Assembly: GCA_017621875.1 (NCBI GenBank)
Contig: JAGASE010000017.1
Span: forward strand, 22,752 to 86,751
Source of the DNA: Clostridia bacterium
Lineage (GTDB): Bacteria; Bacillota; Clostridia; UBA1381
Direction of reading: 5' to 3'
Length of the DNA: 64,000 nt
Shown: piece by piece, positions 8,946 through 18,174 of the stretch
How the letters are laid out: the number at the start of each line of letters is the position of its first letter
Position numbering within the stretch: the stretch's first letter is position 1
Notes under the pieces: generated by a model
Seen by the model: only the letters and a program-made list of their open reading frames with translations
What the model was told of the DNA's origin: nothing
The model's database searches: none
Translations under genes and position numbers: made by a program

Positions 8946-11021
8946 TCATTGTGTAATATATTTCTTAAAAATCTCAGGGAGTTTATCTGCACTGTAGCAT
9001 GCAGCGAACCATCTCAGAGGGAATTTTTCCTCCGCACCTTGCGAGGAGGCATAAATCAGATAATTCTTACCGTCCTTCATTTCGCTTGTGCCCTTCTGAT
9101 AAAAGAGCATATCGGCAGCTATCATAGCGTCCTCATATGAAAGCCTTGTGCAGTCTGCGGAGCTTACAGAAAATTCACGTAAAAGTCCTGTATCGTTTTT
9201 GTAGGTATAGTTTTCACCGTCTGCATAAACCGGCAGGGTGCAAATATAAAGATTATCCGCAAGATTTTGTGCCATTTCCTCGTAATAGCCTCTCTCCGCT
9301 AAAAATTCAAATGTATTGGTAAAGTTTGAATTTATATTAATACTGAACGCCTGCACCGTATTCGGGTCGGGGTTTTCTCCAAAGAGTGACTCATCAAACA
9401 CGTTCTTCAGCTGATTTTCCTTTGCCGTTAAATCAAAGGACAGCTCGATAGTTACGGGGAAGGAGTCCGCGATAAGCTCATCATATGAAAGGATGCTTAT
9501 ATCCTTTTCCACTGCCGCAAGAAGCTCGCTTGAGTCGCTGCCTACGGCGACACTGTGACCGTAGTTCGATGAATGTGCCGACATGAACATACCTGATACG
9601 TTTTCTATATTGATTTTGTTAAGCCCGTAAAACTTGTTTTTATATTCCGGGAACTTAAACATTTCTGAGAGTGCGGCCTTGTATTGTTCATCTGTAATCT
9701 GATAGCGGCGTTCTAAGGTTTTTCCGTTTTTGAGATTATACAAAACACGAAGGCTGCGAGGGTTATCAGGCTCTGTGACCGAGATATCGCTTATAAATTC
9801 CCTGTGGATACTGCGTACTGATTCTATAGCCTCTGTGTCTTGGGTGACGGGATATTCAAACTGCCAGTTGGAGAATACAGCCGCACTTTCAATATCCTCG
9901 CTGTACGGGATTTTTGTTTCGTAGCCGAAAACATTGGTGAAAGCGAAGAATGATATGAATAATGCACTGCATGCTGCAAAGGCAAGATAGCCCTTGTATT
10001 TTGAGAATACCTTAAAGGTTTTATTCATAAGCATTTCTGCAGCGAAGTAAACAATCAGTGTAACCGTAATCGCTACTGTGAATATTGCCGCTGCACCTAT
10101 TTCGGAGGAGGAAAGCACGCCGAAGGCTGCGACCGCCGCAGCGGTTGTGACCGAGTACTTTAATATCGGCTTAAAAATTTTAAATGCCGCAACATCGCCG
10201 CAGGTTTCAAGCTTACGCTTTTTATATAGCAGGTATGCGAGAATATAAAATACAATTGCTCCGCCTAAGTAAAAACACATCTGCGGCTGTGCAAACATAT
10301 TAAGCTCGTTATTGTAATGACTCAAGGCTCTGCCGAAAAGCCAGACAATAGGTGTATTGTTCATAATAGTCGTTCCTATAAAGCTTCCCGACTCGTAAAA
10401 GCCGAAAAGGAAAATATCGCTTATGAGATAAATAGTAAGTGCCGCAAGCATCGGAATGATGTGCAGGAATATATTTATCACGATATGTGCGGCGGTGTTG
10501 CCGGTCAAAACAGCCGAAAACGCCGAAACCGAAAACATGATGAAGATTATGCTGAAATTAATGCCCAGCCAGTAAAGCACCGACATTGAGGTAAATATCT
10601 GACTGTATGCGGTAAGACTCATGACGAAAAGAATCAGAGCAACTAACACTACAGGGACGGCCATTAATGTAAGTGATGCCGCAAGCGTGGATATGTAATT
10701 TTCCTTTCGCGTTACCGGCAGGCTATGCACAAATATACTTTGCTTTGAAGAATGTACATTATTAAAGCTGAGTGCCGATGTAATTGTAGGCACCGATATC
10801 GCAAGCAGAAGCGGTATTAAAATGTACTCGTCACGCAAAAGAAGAGGATATTCCGCAAGATTTCTCGAATAGCTTTGCAGAATGTCTGCAGGATTCTGCA
10901 CGAGAAATACGAACGGAAGGGAGAAGAAGAGGATTACAAAATACAAAAAGCTTCCCCATTTAAATCTTCTCAGCGTGTTTTTATAAATTCCTAAGTTAAA
11001 CAATGATGTGCTTGAAATCAT
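8946..11021 (-). CDS. ABC-2 type transporter permease (YtrC/YtrD-like, with large extracytoplasmic domain)
   Basis: Membrane partner of the ATPase encoded just upstream, 691 residues. The N-terminal half has many hydrophobic helices (roughly residues 20-350); after them comes a long polar region of about 300 residues with no membrane segment, likely outside the cell. This arrangement is known from permeases that sit in ytrA-type operons (I believe Pfam DUF6449). Start ATG at 11021 is fixed by GGGAGG eight bases upstream; the longer frame from 11042 would remove that site. It overlaps the ATPase gene by 26 bases. Such systems often respond to cell-wall antibiotics, but the substrate here is unknown. 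Confidence 0.8.
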   Translation of the reverse strand: MISSTSLFNLGIYKNTLRRFKWGSFLYFVILFFSLPFVFLVQNPADILQSYSRNLAEYPLLLRDEYILIPLLLAISVPTITSALSFNNVHSSKQSIFVHSLPVTRKENYISTLAASLTLMAVPVVLVALILFVMSLTAYSQIFTSMSVLYWLGINFSIIFIMFSVSAFSAVLTGNTAAHIVINIFLHIIPMLAALTIYLISDIFLFGFYESGSFIGTTIMNNTPIVWLFGRALSHYNNELNMFAQPQMCFYLGGAIVFYILAYLLYKKRKLETCGDVAAFKIFKPILKYSVTTAAAVAAFGVLSSSEIGAAAIFTVAITVTLIVYFAAEMLMNKTFKVFSKYKGYLAFAACSALFISFFAFTNVFGYETKIPYSEDIESAAVFSNWQFEYPVTQDTEAIESVRSIHREFISDISVTEPDNPRSLRVLYNLKNGKTLERRYQITDEQYKAALSEMFKFPEYKNKFYGLNKINIENVSGMFMSAHSSNYGHSVAVGSDSSELLAAVEKDISILSYDELIADSFPVTIELSFDLTAKENQLKNVFDESLFGENPDPNTVQAFSININSNFTNTFEFLAERGYYEEMAQNLADNLYICTLPVYADGENYTYKNDTGLLREFSVSSADCTRLSYEDAMIAADMLFYQKGTSEMKDGKNYLIYASSQGAEEKFPLRWFAACYSADKLPEIFKKYITQ

Positions 11022-11904
11022 ATCCCAAACCTCCCAACTCATAAATGAATACTTCCTCCAGTGTAAGGCTTACGTTGTCGAATACAATCGGAGAAAATTT
11101 TGCGGTCATTTCTTTTATTTTCTCGCTTTCGCCCTTTACGATAGCCGTATAAACCGAGCCGGTTTTTGACAGATGAAGAATGTCGAGCTGCTCCTTCAGT
11201 TCGGAAGGAAAATCACCCTTAAATACCAGCTGCAGCTTTTGTATATTTCCCTTTAAATCGTCAAGCGGCTTTTCGATAACCATTTTGCCGTTATGTATTA
11301 TACCGACGTGGTCGCATATATCCTCAAGCTCGCGAAGATTGTGCGAGGATACCAAAACTGTCATCTGCCGTTCTGCAACGTCTGAAATTATAACATTCAT
11401 TATCTGCTTACGCATTACCGGGTCAAGACCGTCAAGCGGCTCGTCTAAAATCAGTACCTCCGGCATGCAGGAAAGTACCAGCCTGAAGGCAACCTGCTTT
11501 TTCATACCCTTTGAAAGTCTTCGGATTTGACGGTTTTCTTCAATGTTTAAAATCTGTCCGAGTTTTTCATATCTTTCGCGGTTAAAATTTTTATAGATGC
11601 TTTCGTAAAGCCTTGCGGTTTCTTTCACGGTGTAGCTGCCGAAAAAGTACCAATCGTCGTTGATGCATAGGATACGCTGTTTTAGCTCTGCGTTTTCCCA
11701 AACGTCCTCACCATCTATTTTAACTGTGCCGCTATCTTGCCGCAAAACGCCCATAAGATGATTTATTATAGTGGTTTTTCCGGCACCGTTCGGACCGATT
11801 AATCCGTATATACTGCCTTTTTGGACGGTCATGCAAAAGTCGTCCAAAGCAAAAAATCCGTCAAAGCTTTTTCTTATTCCTTGTGCTTTAATCATCTGCT
11901 TCAT
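10996..11904 (-). CDS. ABC transporter ATP-binding protein (YtrB-like)
   Basis: ATPase of 302 residues. Walker A GPNGAGKTT (about residue 37), signature LSKGMKKQ, Walker B LILDEPLDGLDPV, and H-loop SSHNLRELED are intact. The C-terminal 80 residues are variable, as in the YtrB/EcsA group of ABC-2 ATPases. The start overlaps the end of the GntR gene by 17 bases and the stop overlaps the permease gene, so all three are translationally linked. Confidence 0.9.
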   Translation of the reverse strand: MKQMIKAQGIRKSFDGFFALDDFCMTVQKGSIYGLIGPNGAGKTTIINHLMGVLRQDSGTVKIDGEDVWENAELKQRILCINDDWYFFGSYTVKETARLYESIYKNFNRERYEKLGQILNIEENRQIRRLSKGMKKQVAFRLVLSCMPEVLILDEPLDGLDPVMRKQIMNVIISDVAERQMTVLVSSHNLRELEDICDHVGIIHNGKMVIEKPLDDLKGNIQKLQLVFKGDFPSELKEQLDILHLSKTGSVYTAIVKGESEKIKEMTAKFSPIVFDNVSLTLEEVFIYELGGLGYDFKHIIV

Positions 11905-12268
11905 TCCTTTCTTGATAGATTTTTCTTACAATGTCTGTAATTTGCTTCTCGTCCACGCCGTAAAATGCAAGCTCACGGACGTTTTCCGAAAGAGAAGAAT
12001 ACAGCTTGTCAAGCATACGCTTTGTAGCCTCATGCGATCCTGCCACAAAGTTTCCCTTGCCGCGGATTGAGTAGATAATGCCGTCTGCCTCAAGAGTTCG
12101 GTAAGCTCTTTGCACAGTGTTTGGATTTACCGTAAGGCTTACCGACAACTCGCGTACCGACGGGAGCTGCTCGTCAGCTGTAAGTCCGCCGCACATTACA
12201 AGGTCTTTGATACCTTGAGTAATCTGTTCATGCAGCGGCTTGGGATTTTTGTAATCCAGTTTTATCAC
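11888..12268 (-). CDS. GntR-family regulator, YtrA subfamily
   Basis: Short DNA-binding repressor of 126 residues, the size of YtrA-type GntR proteins, which have a winged helix plus a small dimerisation tail and no big ligand domain. The helix-turn-helix lies at about residues 35-65 (LPSVRELSVSLTVNPNTVQRAYR), followed by the wing (GIIYSIRGKGNFV). The start codon is GTG at 12268, preceded by GAGGTG. It is first in the operon with the ABC-2 transporter and very likely represses it through the palindrome at 12286-12310. Confidence 0.9.
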   Translation of the reverse strand: MIKLDYKNPKPLHEQITQGIKDLVMCGGLTADEQLPSVRELSVSLTVNPNTVQRAYRTLEADGIIYSIRGKGNFVAGSHEATKRMLDKLYSSLSENVRELAFYGVDEKQITDIVRKIYQERNEADD

Positions 12269-12285
12269 AATATCACCTCACTCAA

Positions 12286-12342
12286 ACTGTATTATTTGTA
12301 TTAATACAGTTACAGCATAACATGACAAATTTGTTTTGTCAA
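12286..12342 (-). promoter_or_regulatory. Promoter and GntR operator of the ABC-2 operon
   Basis: On the minus strand: -35 TTGACA (12337-12342), 17 bp spacer, -10 TATGCT (12314-12319). Directly downstream, over the expected start site, is a perfect inverted repeat ACTGTATTA-N7-TAATACAGT (12286-12310). Its position and symmetry fit autorepression by the YtrA-like regulator. Confidence 0.82.
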
Positions 12343-12503
12343 TAGTTTTTTAGAAAAATTTTCAGAATTTACCGGAGAAGGGGATTGGGCTTTAAATATA
12401 CTTAATATGTTAAGAAAAAATTATGCATTATGGCAGAAAGGTGTTTTGAGAGGTTCTCGGATTTGTTAAAATGTGAAAAAAATGTAAATAATAAAAAAAA
12501 GAC

Positions 12504-12532
12504 TTCACAACTTGACAAAAGTGTGATATAAT
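12504..12532 (+). promoter_or_regulatory. Promoter of the PEP carboxykinase gene
   Basis: -35 TTCACA (12504-12509), 17 bp spacer, -10 TATAAT (12527-12532) with extended -10 TG (12524-12525). The rest of the 12343-12503 stretch holds no gene that I can see. A TTGACA at 12512 is too close to this -10 to serve it. Confidence 0.75.
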
Positions 12533-12551
12533 GGCTAAAATGGCAAAGAAT

Positions 12552-12598
12552 ATATGATAATTAGATTGTTACAATTTTGTCACTTATAATTATCATAT
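12552..12598 (+). promoter_or_regulatory. Inverted repeat in the PEP carboxykinase 5' leader
   Basis: Arms 12552-12563 and 12587-12598 are perfectly complementary over 12 AT-rich bases (ATATGATAATTA) with a 23-base gap, between the promoter and the AAAGGAGG site. It could be an RNA stem or a regulator site; nothing in the sequence decides. Confidence 0.5.
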
Positions 12599-12622
12599 TC
12601 AAGGTTAAAGGAGGAACAAACC

Positions 12623-14401
12623 ATGACAAATAATAAGGCTGTAAAGACCTGGATGGACGAAATGGTTGCAATGTGCAGACCGTCTGAAATCGTATGGATT
12701 GACGGAAGCGAAGAACAGCTTGAGGCTCTTCGCGAGGAGGCTGTTGCAACAGGTGAAATGATTAAGCTGAACCAGGAAAAGCTTCCGGGCTGCTACTATC
12801 ACAGAACTGCTGAAAATGACGTTGCTCGCGTAGAGGACAGAACATTTATCTGTACTCCTACCGAGGAAGAGGCAGGTCCTATCAATAACTGGATGGAGCC
12901 GGAAAAAATGTATGCTAAATTAAAGGCTCTTTACGAAGGCTCAATGGAAGGAAGAACAATGTATGTAATTCCTTATTCAATGGGTCCTGTTGGCTCACCG
13001 TTCTCAAAGATTGGTATTGAGCTTACCGATAGCATCTATGTTGTACTCAACATGGCTATTATGACAAGAATAGGAACAAAGGTTATGGAGCAGCTTGGCG
13101 ACAGCGATGACTTTGTTAAGTGTCTGCATGCCAAGAAGGACGTAAACCCTGAAGAAAGATACATCGTACAGTTCCCGCAGGATTCTACAATCTGGTCAAT
13201 CAACTCTGCTTACGGCGGTAACGTACTTTTGGGCAAGAAGTGCTTTGCACTCCGTATTGCATCATACCTCGGTATGAAAGAGGGCTGGATGGCTGAGCAT
13301 ATGCTTATCTTAGGTCTTGAAAATCCGCAGGGCGAGGTTCGCTACATCTGTGCTGCATTCCCGTCAGCATGCGGTAAGACTAACCTTGCAATGCTCATTC
13401 CGCCGGAATATCTGAAGGAAAAGGGCTACAAGGTTTGGACTGTAGGCGATGATATTTCATGGCTGAGAATCGGTCCGGACGGCAGACTTTATGCTATTAA
13501 CCCTGAAGCAGGCTTCTTCGGTGTTGCACCGGGAACAAGCGAGAAGACAAATTTCAACGCTTTGGCTGCTACAAAGAAGAATACAATCTTTACAAACGTT
13601 GCTATTAACAATGAAGATAACACAGTTTGGTGGGAAGGTCTTGACAAGAATCCTCCTGTTGACGCAACCGAGTGGAAGGGTGCAAAGGTTAACGGTCCTG
13701 AATATATTGCAGAAGGCAACAAGCTTGCTCACCCGAACTCAAGATTTACCGCTCCTGCTGTAAACTGCCCATGCATTTCTTCTGAATTTGAAAATCCGCA
13801 GGGCGTGCCGATTGACGCAATCGTATTCGGCGGCAGACGTGCTAAGTGTGCTCCGCTTGTATATCAGGCAAGAGACTGGCAGCACGGCGTATTCGTAGGT
13901 GCTACAATGGCTTCTGAAACAACAGCTGCAGCTGCAGGTGCAGTAGGCGTTGTAAGACGTGACCCGATGGCTATGAAGCCGTTCGTTGGTTATAACATGG
14001 CTGACTACTTTGGTCACTGGCTCGAAATGGGCAAGAAGATGGACGCTGACAAGGCTCCTAAGATTTTCCACGTTAACTGGTTCAGACAGGACGACGAGGG
14101 CAACTTCATGTGGCCGGGCTTTGGCGACAACATGAGAGTTCTTCTCTGGATTTTGGACAGATGTGCAGGTAAGGCTGACGCTATCGACAGTGCTATCGGT
14201 TATATGCCGAAGCCAGAGGATATCGACATTACAGACCTTGATATCGACGCTGATACCTTAAAGGCACTGTTGACGGTTGATAAGAATGTTTGGCTTGAGG
14301 ACGTTGCAAATCAGAAGGAATACTTTGCACAGTTTGGCGACAGACTGCCAAAGGAAATTTCCGAAGAGCTTGCAAAGCTTGAGGCAAATCTTAACAAATA
14401 A
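12623..14401 (+). CDS. pckG: Phosphoenolpyruvate carboxykinase (GTP)
   Basis: Interconverts oxaloacetate and PEP using GTP/GDP, in the cytoplasm. In fermenting Clostridia it can run toward oxaloacetate for succinate formation, or toward PEP for gluconeogenesis. At 592 residues it has the size of the GTP family. The kinase-1a/active-site loop FPSACGKTNLAML (about residue 247-259) includes the reactive Cys and P-loop Lys of this family; the ATP type lacks it. Other family blocks are GDDISWL and PMAMKPFVGYNMADYF. A strong AAAGGAGG precedes ATG 12623. It is monocistronic, with its own promoter and terminator. Confidence 0.96.
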   Translation: MTNNKAVKTWMDEMVAMCRPSEIVWIDGSEEQLEALREEAVATGEMIKLNQEKLPGCYYHRTAENDVARVEDRTFICTPTEEEAGPINNWMEPEKMYAKLKALYEGSMEGRTMYVIPYSMGPVGSPFSKIGIELTDSIYVVLNMAIMTRIGTKVMEQLGDSDDFVKCLHAKKDVNPEERYIVQFPQDSTIWSINSAYGGNVLLGKKCFALRIASYLGMKEGWMAEHMLILGLENPQGEVRYICAAFPSACGKTNLAMLIPPEYLKEKGYKVWTVGDDISWLRIGPDGRLYAINPEAGFFGVAPGTSEKTNFNALAATKKNTIFTNVAINNEDNTVWWEGLDKNPPVDATEWKGAKVNGPEYIAEGNKLAHPNSRFTAPAVNCPCISSEFENPQGVPIDAIVFGGRRAKCAPLVYQARDWQHGVFVGATMASETTAAAAGAVGVVRRDPMAMKPFVGYNMADYFGHWLEMGKKMDADKAPKIFHVNWFRQDDEGNFMWPGFGDNMRVLLWILDRCAGKADAIDSAIGYMPKPEDIDITDLDIDADTLKALLTVDKNVWLEDVANQKEYFAQFGDRLPKEISEELAKLEANLNK

Positions 14402-14413
14402 TCAAAATCAATT

Positions 14414-14491
14414 AAAAATGAGATGCGAAAATGATATGAACCCCAAAAGTGTCTAACTTTTGGGGTTCACTTCAAAAAGCATCTCATTTTT
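14414..14491. terminator. Nested bidirectional terminator structure
   Basis: An inner 13-bp stem (14438-14450 with 14456-14468, core ACCCCAAAAGT) is enclosed by a second perfect 13-bp stem (14414-14426 with 14479-14491, core GAGATGC/GCATCTC) ending in T5. It separates pckG from the convergent DeoR gene, whose stop codon lies in the right outer arm. Confidence 0.88.
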
Positions 14492-15242
14492 AGTTTTCTG
14501 TATAAATAAACTCGGTATTGGGAAAGGCATTTATCAGCTTATCGCTGACCTTTTTGTCGGTGATGAAACAATCAATTACGCTCAGATTGCACTGCACCAG
14601 CTTTGAATATTTGCCGACCTTGTCGCTTCCGCATAAAAATACGTGCTTATCTGAATTTTCAAGCATTGCGTTATTGTGAAGAAAGTTTCCGTCTTCTTTT
14701 ACGGTGACAACGCCGCTTTCGTCAACGCCGTCGGTTGAAAAGAACATGATATCGGCATGGAATGAGGCAAAGCCGTTTGCGGCGATTATCCCGGAAAGCG
14801 TGCCGGGCAGCTCGGTAAGTTCGCCGCCTGTGCAGTAAACCCGAATACCGTTTTCCTTGAGGTAGGAGGCAAGCATCATATTGTTGGTAATAATGCAGAT
14901 GTCTTTTTTATCGGTCAGATAATGCCCCATATATTGAACTGTCGTTGAGCCGTCCAGAAAAACTATATCACCGTTTTTAATCAGCTTGGACGCGGCATAT
15001 GCTATCTTGTTTTTTTCCGATTTCATCAGGTGCTGGCGGAATTTGAACGGGGTATAGCTTTCATCGTTGATTTCCACTCCGCCGTAGCTCCGCTTTACAA
15101 TTCCCTGCTTTTCCAAAAGCGTCAGGTCGCGGCGTATGCTGGCAGGACTATAGTGTATCTGCTCCACAAGATAATCCACTGTTGCATAATGTGTGGATTT
15201 TAGTATTTTAATTATTTCATTAAGACGCTCCTGCTGATACAT
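14490..15242 (-). CDS. DeoR-family transcriptional regulator
   Basis: Sugar-phosphate-responsive repressor of 250 residues. The N-terminal helix-turn-helix covers about residues 5-55 (YATVDYLVEQIHYSPASIRR, then DLTLLEKQGIVKR), and the C-terminal ISOCOT-like effector domain contains FLDGSTTVQYM and CTGGEL. It is transcribed away from the glycerol-phosphate operon that starts at 15383, so it likely controls that operon and itself. The GlpR branch of this family senses glycerol-3-phosphate, which fits the neighbours, but the ligand is inferred. Confidence 0.88.
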   Translation of the reverse strand: MYQQERLNEIIKILKSTHYATVDYLVEQIHYSPASIRRDLTLLEKQGIVKRSYGGVEINDESYTPFKFRQHLMKSEKNKIAYAASKLIKNGDIVFLDGSTTVQYMGHYLTDKKDICIITNNMMLASYLKENGIRVYCTGGELTELPGTLSGIIAANGFASFHADIMFFSTDGVDESGVVTVKEDGNFLHNNAMLENSDKHVFLCGSDKVGKYSKLVQCNLSVIDCFITDKKVSDKLINAFPNTEFIYTEN

Positions 15243-15257
15243 AAGCAGCCTCTCCTT

Positions 15258-15324
15258 TTGATTAAAGTTGATTATTCTTCAAAAAAATCGCCATTGTTGA
15301 TTTTTTTTGCTTGTATGCTATAAT
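15258..15324 (+). promoter_or_regulatory. Promoter and candidate DeoR sites of the glycerol-phosphate operon
   Basis: -35 TTGATT (15297-15302), 16 bp spacer, -10 TATAAT (15319-15324) with extended -10 TG (15316-15317). The hexamer TTGATT recurs as direct repeats near 15258, 15268 and 15297. DeoR/GlpR proteins often bind such direct repeats; here one copy overlaps the -35. Confidence 0.65.
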
Positions 15325-15382
15325 TATAAAGGGTATTTACGATAAAGTCAATATATAAAGTAAATATAGGAGGAATAGAATA

Positions 15383-16816
15383 ATGTATGATGTTGCGGTG
15401 ATAGGTGCCGGAGTTACAGGTGCCATGATTGCAAGAGGGCTTGCTAAATATGATGCAAAGGTTTGCATTTTGGAAAAGGCGAATGACGTTGCAACAGGTG
15501 CAACGCGTGCCAATTCCGCTATTGTGCATGCAGGCTTTGACGCAAAAGAGGGAAGCTTAAAGGCAAAGCTGAATGTTGAAGGCTCAAAGATGATGAAAAA
15601 AGTGACCGATGAGTTGGGCGTTAAGTATAAAAATAACGGCTCGCTGGTTATCGGCTTTAACGATGAGGACAGAAAGACTATAGAAGAGCTTAAAAAACGC
15701 GGTGACGCAAACGGAGTTGAAGGCTTGCGTGTGATAGATGCCGCTGAGCTTCGTGAGCTTGAGCCGAATATATCCGAGAATGCAACCTGTGCGTTATATG
15801 CACCGACGGGTGCTATTGTCTGTCCGTATGACCTTACGATTGCGGCTGTGGGTAATGCAATGGATAACGGTGTTGAGCTTAAGCTGAACTTCAAGGTTAC
15901 CGGAATTGAAAAGGACGGCAGCGATTATGTAATAAAGTCCGAAAATGAACAGATTAAAGCACACTATGTTATAAATGCGGCAGGTCTTTTTGCAGATGAT
16001 ATTGCAAAAATGGTCGGCGATGATTCCTTCTCGATAAATCCAAGACGCGGAGAATATATTCTGCTCGATAAGGAATGCGGCGGACTCGTGTCACATACTA
16101 TTTTCAGAACACCGTCTAAGATGGGTAAGGGTATCCTTGTTTCGCCGACGGTTGACGGAAATCTTTTAACGGGTCCTACCTCGGTGGATATTGCGGATAA
16201 AGAGGATAACACAACTACAAGTGAGGGCTTTGCTCATATTATAAAAGAGGCGTCAGAAAACTTAAAAGCGGTGCCGTTCGGAAAAACAATTACCTCCTTC
16301 TGCGGACTTCGTGCAACAGGAAGTACGGGTGATTTTATAATCAACTCGCCAAAGGCAGGCTTTATAAATGCAGCAGGAATTGAATCACCGGGACTTTCGG
16401 CGTCACCTGCGATTGCGGAATATGTAATCGGTCTTTTGAAGGAGCAGGGCTTTAACGCTGCACAAAAGGACAGCTTTAACCCTGTAAGAAGGTCTGCACA
16501 TTACTTTAAAGACGCAAGCGTTGAGGAAAAGAACGAGATTATAAAGAAAAATCCTGCCTTCGGAAGAATTGTATGCAGATGTGAAATCGTAACCGAGGGT
16601 GAAATTTTAGAGGCTATACATACAAACCCAAAGGCAACCGACCTTGACGGAGTTAAACGCAGAACGAGATCCGGAATGGGCAGATGCCAAAGCGGTTTCT
16701 GCTCACCATACATTGTGGAAATTCTTTCACGTGAGCTTGGCATTCCATATGAGTGCGTTACAAAATCCGGCGGAGAATCATATATAAATGTCGGAAAAAC
16801 AAAGGAGGCAGAATAA
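15383..16816 (+). CDS. GlpA-like FAD-dependent glycerol-3-phosphate dehydrogenase with C-terminal Fe-S (BFD-like) domain
   Basis: Flavoprotein of 477 residues that probably oxidises sn-glycerol-3-phosphate to dihydroxyacetone phosphate. It starts with an FAD-binding Rossmann motif (VIGAGVTGAMIAR) followed by a DAO-family body. The C-terminal part (about residue 395 onward) carries a four-Cys [2Fe-2S] set: CRCE (Cys397, Cys399) and RCQSGFC (Cys about 435 and 440). That fusion is the form found in anaerobic GlpA and in LhgO-like enzymes; 2-hydroxyglutarate oxidation is therefore an alternative. The next two genes supply a second flavoprotein and a CxxC protein, a common clostridial triad. Its stop overlaps the next start by one base. 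Confidence 0.85.
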   Translation: MYDVAVIGAGVTGAMIARGLAKYDAKVCILEKANDVATGATRANSAIVHAGFDAKEGSLKAKLNVEGSKMMKKVTDELGVKYKNNGSLVIGFNDEDRKTIEELKKRGDANGVEGLRVIDAAELRELEPNISENATCALYAPTGAIVCPYDLTIAAVGNAMDNGVELKLNFKVTGIEKDGSDYVIKSENEQIKAHYVINAAGLFADDIAKMVGDDSFSINPRRGEYILLDKECGGLVSHTIFRTPSKMGKGILVSPTVDGNLLTGPTSVDIADKEDNTTTSEGFAHIIKEASENLKAVPFGKTITSFCGLRATGSTGDFIINSPKAGFINAAGIESPGLSASPAIAEYVIGLLKEQGFNAAQKDSFNPVRRSAHYFKDASVEEKNEIIKKNPAFGRIVCRCEIVTEGEILEAIHTNPKATDLDGVKRRTRSGMGRCQSGFCSPYIVEILSRELGIPYECVTKSGGESYINVGKTKEAE

Positions 16817-18048
16817 TGGATTTGGTTATAATCGGCGGCGGTCCTGCCGGCATGAGTGCTGCGATTGCGGCATATGAGAGCGGAATAAGAGACATGGTAA
16901 TACTTGAGCGTGACGAAAGTCTTGGTGGAATTTTGCAGCAGTGCATACATAATGGCTTTGGACTTCATAAGTTCGGAGAGGAGCTTACAGGTCCTGAATA
17001 CGCATGGAGATATGAAAAAAAGGTACGTGAGCTTAACATTCCAGTAAAGCTTGGCACAATGGTGCTTGATATTACCGAGGATAAGGTAATAACGGCAACG
17101 AATCCCGAGGACGGAATATTTACGATTGAGGCGAAGGCGATCATTCTTGCAATGGGCTGCCGCGAGCGTTCAAAGGGAGCCTTGAACATAGCAGGCTCAA
17201 GACCTGCCGGAATTTACAGTGCGGGAACTGCACAGAAATATGTAAATATGAAGGGCTATATGCCGGGTAAGAATGTTGTAATTTTAGGCTCGGGCGATAT
17301 CGGACTGATTATGGCAAGACGTATGACCTTAGAGGGTGCAAAGGTTCACGCAGTTTGTGAGCTTATGCCGTATTCGGGCGGTCTTGCAAGAAATATCGAG
17401 CAGTGTCTTAACGACTTTGGTATTCCGTTGAAGCTGAGCCATACAGTAGTTGAAATTCACGGAAAGGAACGTGTAACCGGCGTTACTATCGCAAAGGTTG
17501 ATGAAAACAGAAAGCCTATTTTGGAAACAAAGGAATATATTCCATGCGATACACTGCTTTTGTCGGTAGGACTGATTCCGGAAAACGAGCTTTCAAAGAG
17601 TGCAGGAATTTCGCTTAGCACAATAACAAGCGGAGCGGACGTTGACCAGGACAGACAGACCTCAATCCCCGGTATTTTTGCCTGCGGAAACGTTCTGCAT
17701 GTGCATGATTTGGTGGACTTTGTTTCGGAGGAGGCTGAAATTGCAGGAAAGAGTGCAGCATTGTATATTCAAAACGGCAAGGAAAACACCTGCAGCATAG
17801 CTCTTGAAACCGATGGCAAAATCCGCTATACCGTACCGCAGAGAATAACCGAAAATAAAGATGTTAAGGTATATTTCAGAGTGGCTGATGTATTTAAGAA
17901 TGTTAAAATAAATGTATATAGCGGCGAAAATGTAGTATTTTCAAAAAGAAAGCAGAAGGTAGCTCCGGGAGAAATGGAGAGTATTTTGCTTAAAAAGGAA
18001 ATGCTTGAGGGAGCAGAGAAGCTTACATTTAAGCTTGAGGAGGCATAA
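16816..18048 (+). CDS. FAD/NAD(P)-dependent oxidoreductase, partner of the GlpA-like enzyme
   Basis: 410 residues of pyridine-nucleotide-disulfide-reductase type. FAD site IGGGPAGMSAA is at the N-terminus; a second Rossmann motif, ILGSGDIGLIMARR, lies near residue 155, and a final FAD block reads GIFACGNVLHVHDLVD near residue 285. A C-terminal domain of about 90 residues looks beta-rich. It likely passes electrons from the GlpA-like subunit to NAD(P) or a carrier. ATG 16816 overlaps the previous stop (TAATG), with AAAGGAGG upstream; the longer frame from 16753 has no support. Confidence 0.85.
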   Translation: MDLVIIGGGPAGMSAAIAAYESGIRDMVILERDESLGGILQQCIHNGFGLHKFGEELTGPEYAWRYEKKVRELNIPVKLGTMVLDITEDKVITATNPEDGIFTIEAKAIILAMGCRERSKGALNIAGSRPAGIYSAGTAQKYVNMKGYMPGKNVVILGSGDIGLIMARRMTLEGAKVHAVCELMPYSGGLARNIEQCLNDFGIPLKLSHTVVEIHGKERVTGVTIAKVDENRKPILETKEYIPCDTLLLSVGLIPENELSKSAGISLSTITSGADVDQDRQTSIPGIFACGNVLHVHDLVDFVSEEAEIAGKSAALYIQNGKENTCSIALETDGKIRYTVPQRITENKDVKVYFRVADVFKNVKINVYSGENVVFSKRKQKVAPGEMESILLKKEMLEGAEKLTFKLEEA

Positions 18049-18174
18049 GCCTGAATAATTTCTGTATTTTGCCGCTTTTGCTCAGGACAGTACATTCGTA
18101 TGGCACAACTTAATGCAAAGCGGCAGCCTGCAAAAATTTATTTCAGAATTGGAGAAAGGAGTTATGATTATAAT

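Noticed and set aside
12561..12590. Possible Rex-type site (TTGTTACAATTTTGTCAC) in the pckG leader
   Set aside because: The right half does not match TTAACAA or TTCACAA; too many mismatches to call.
15337..15894. 185-codon minus-strand frame
   Set aside because: It is antisense to the GlpA-like gene, Ser/Pro-rich in the way shadows of biased codons are, and lacks a ribosome site.
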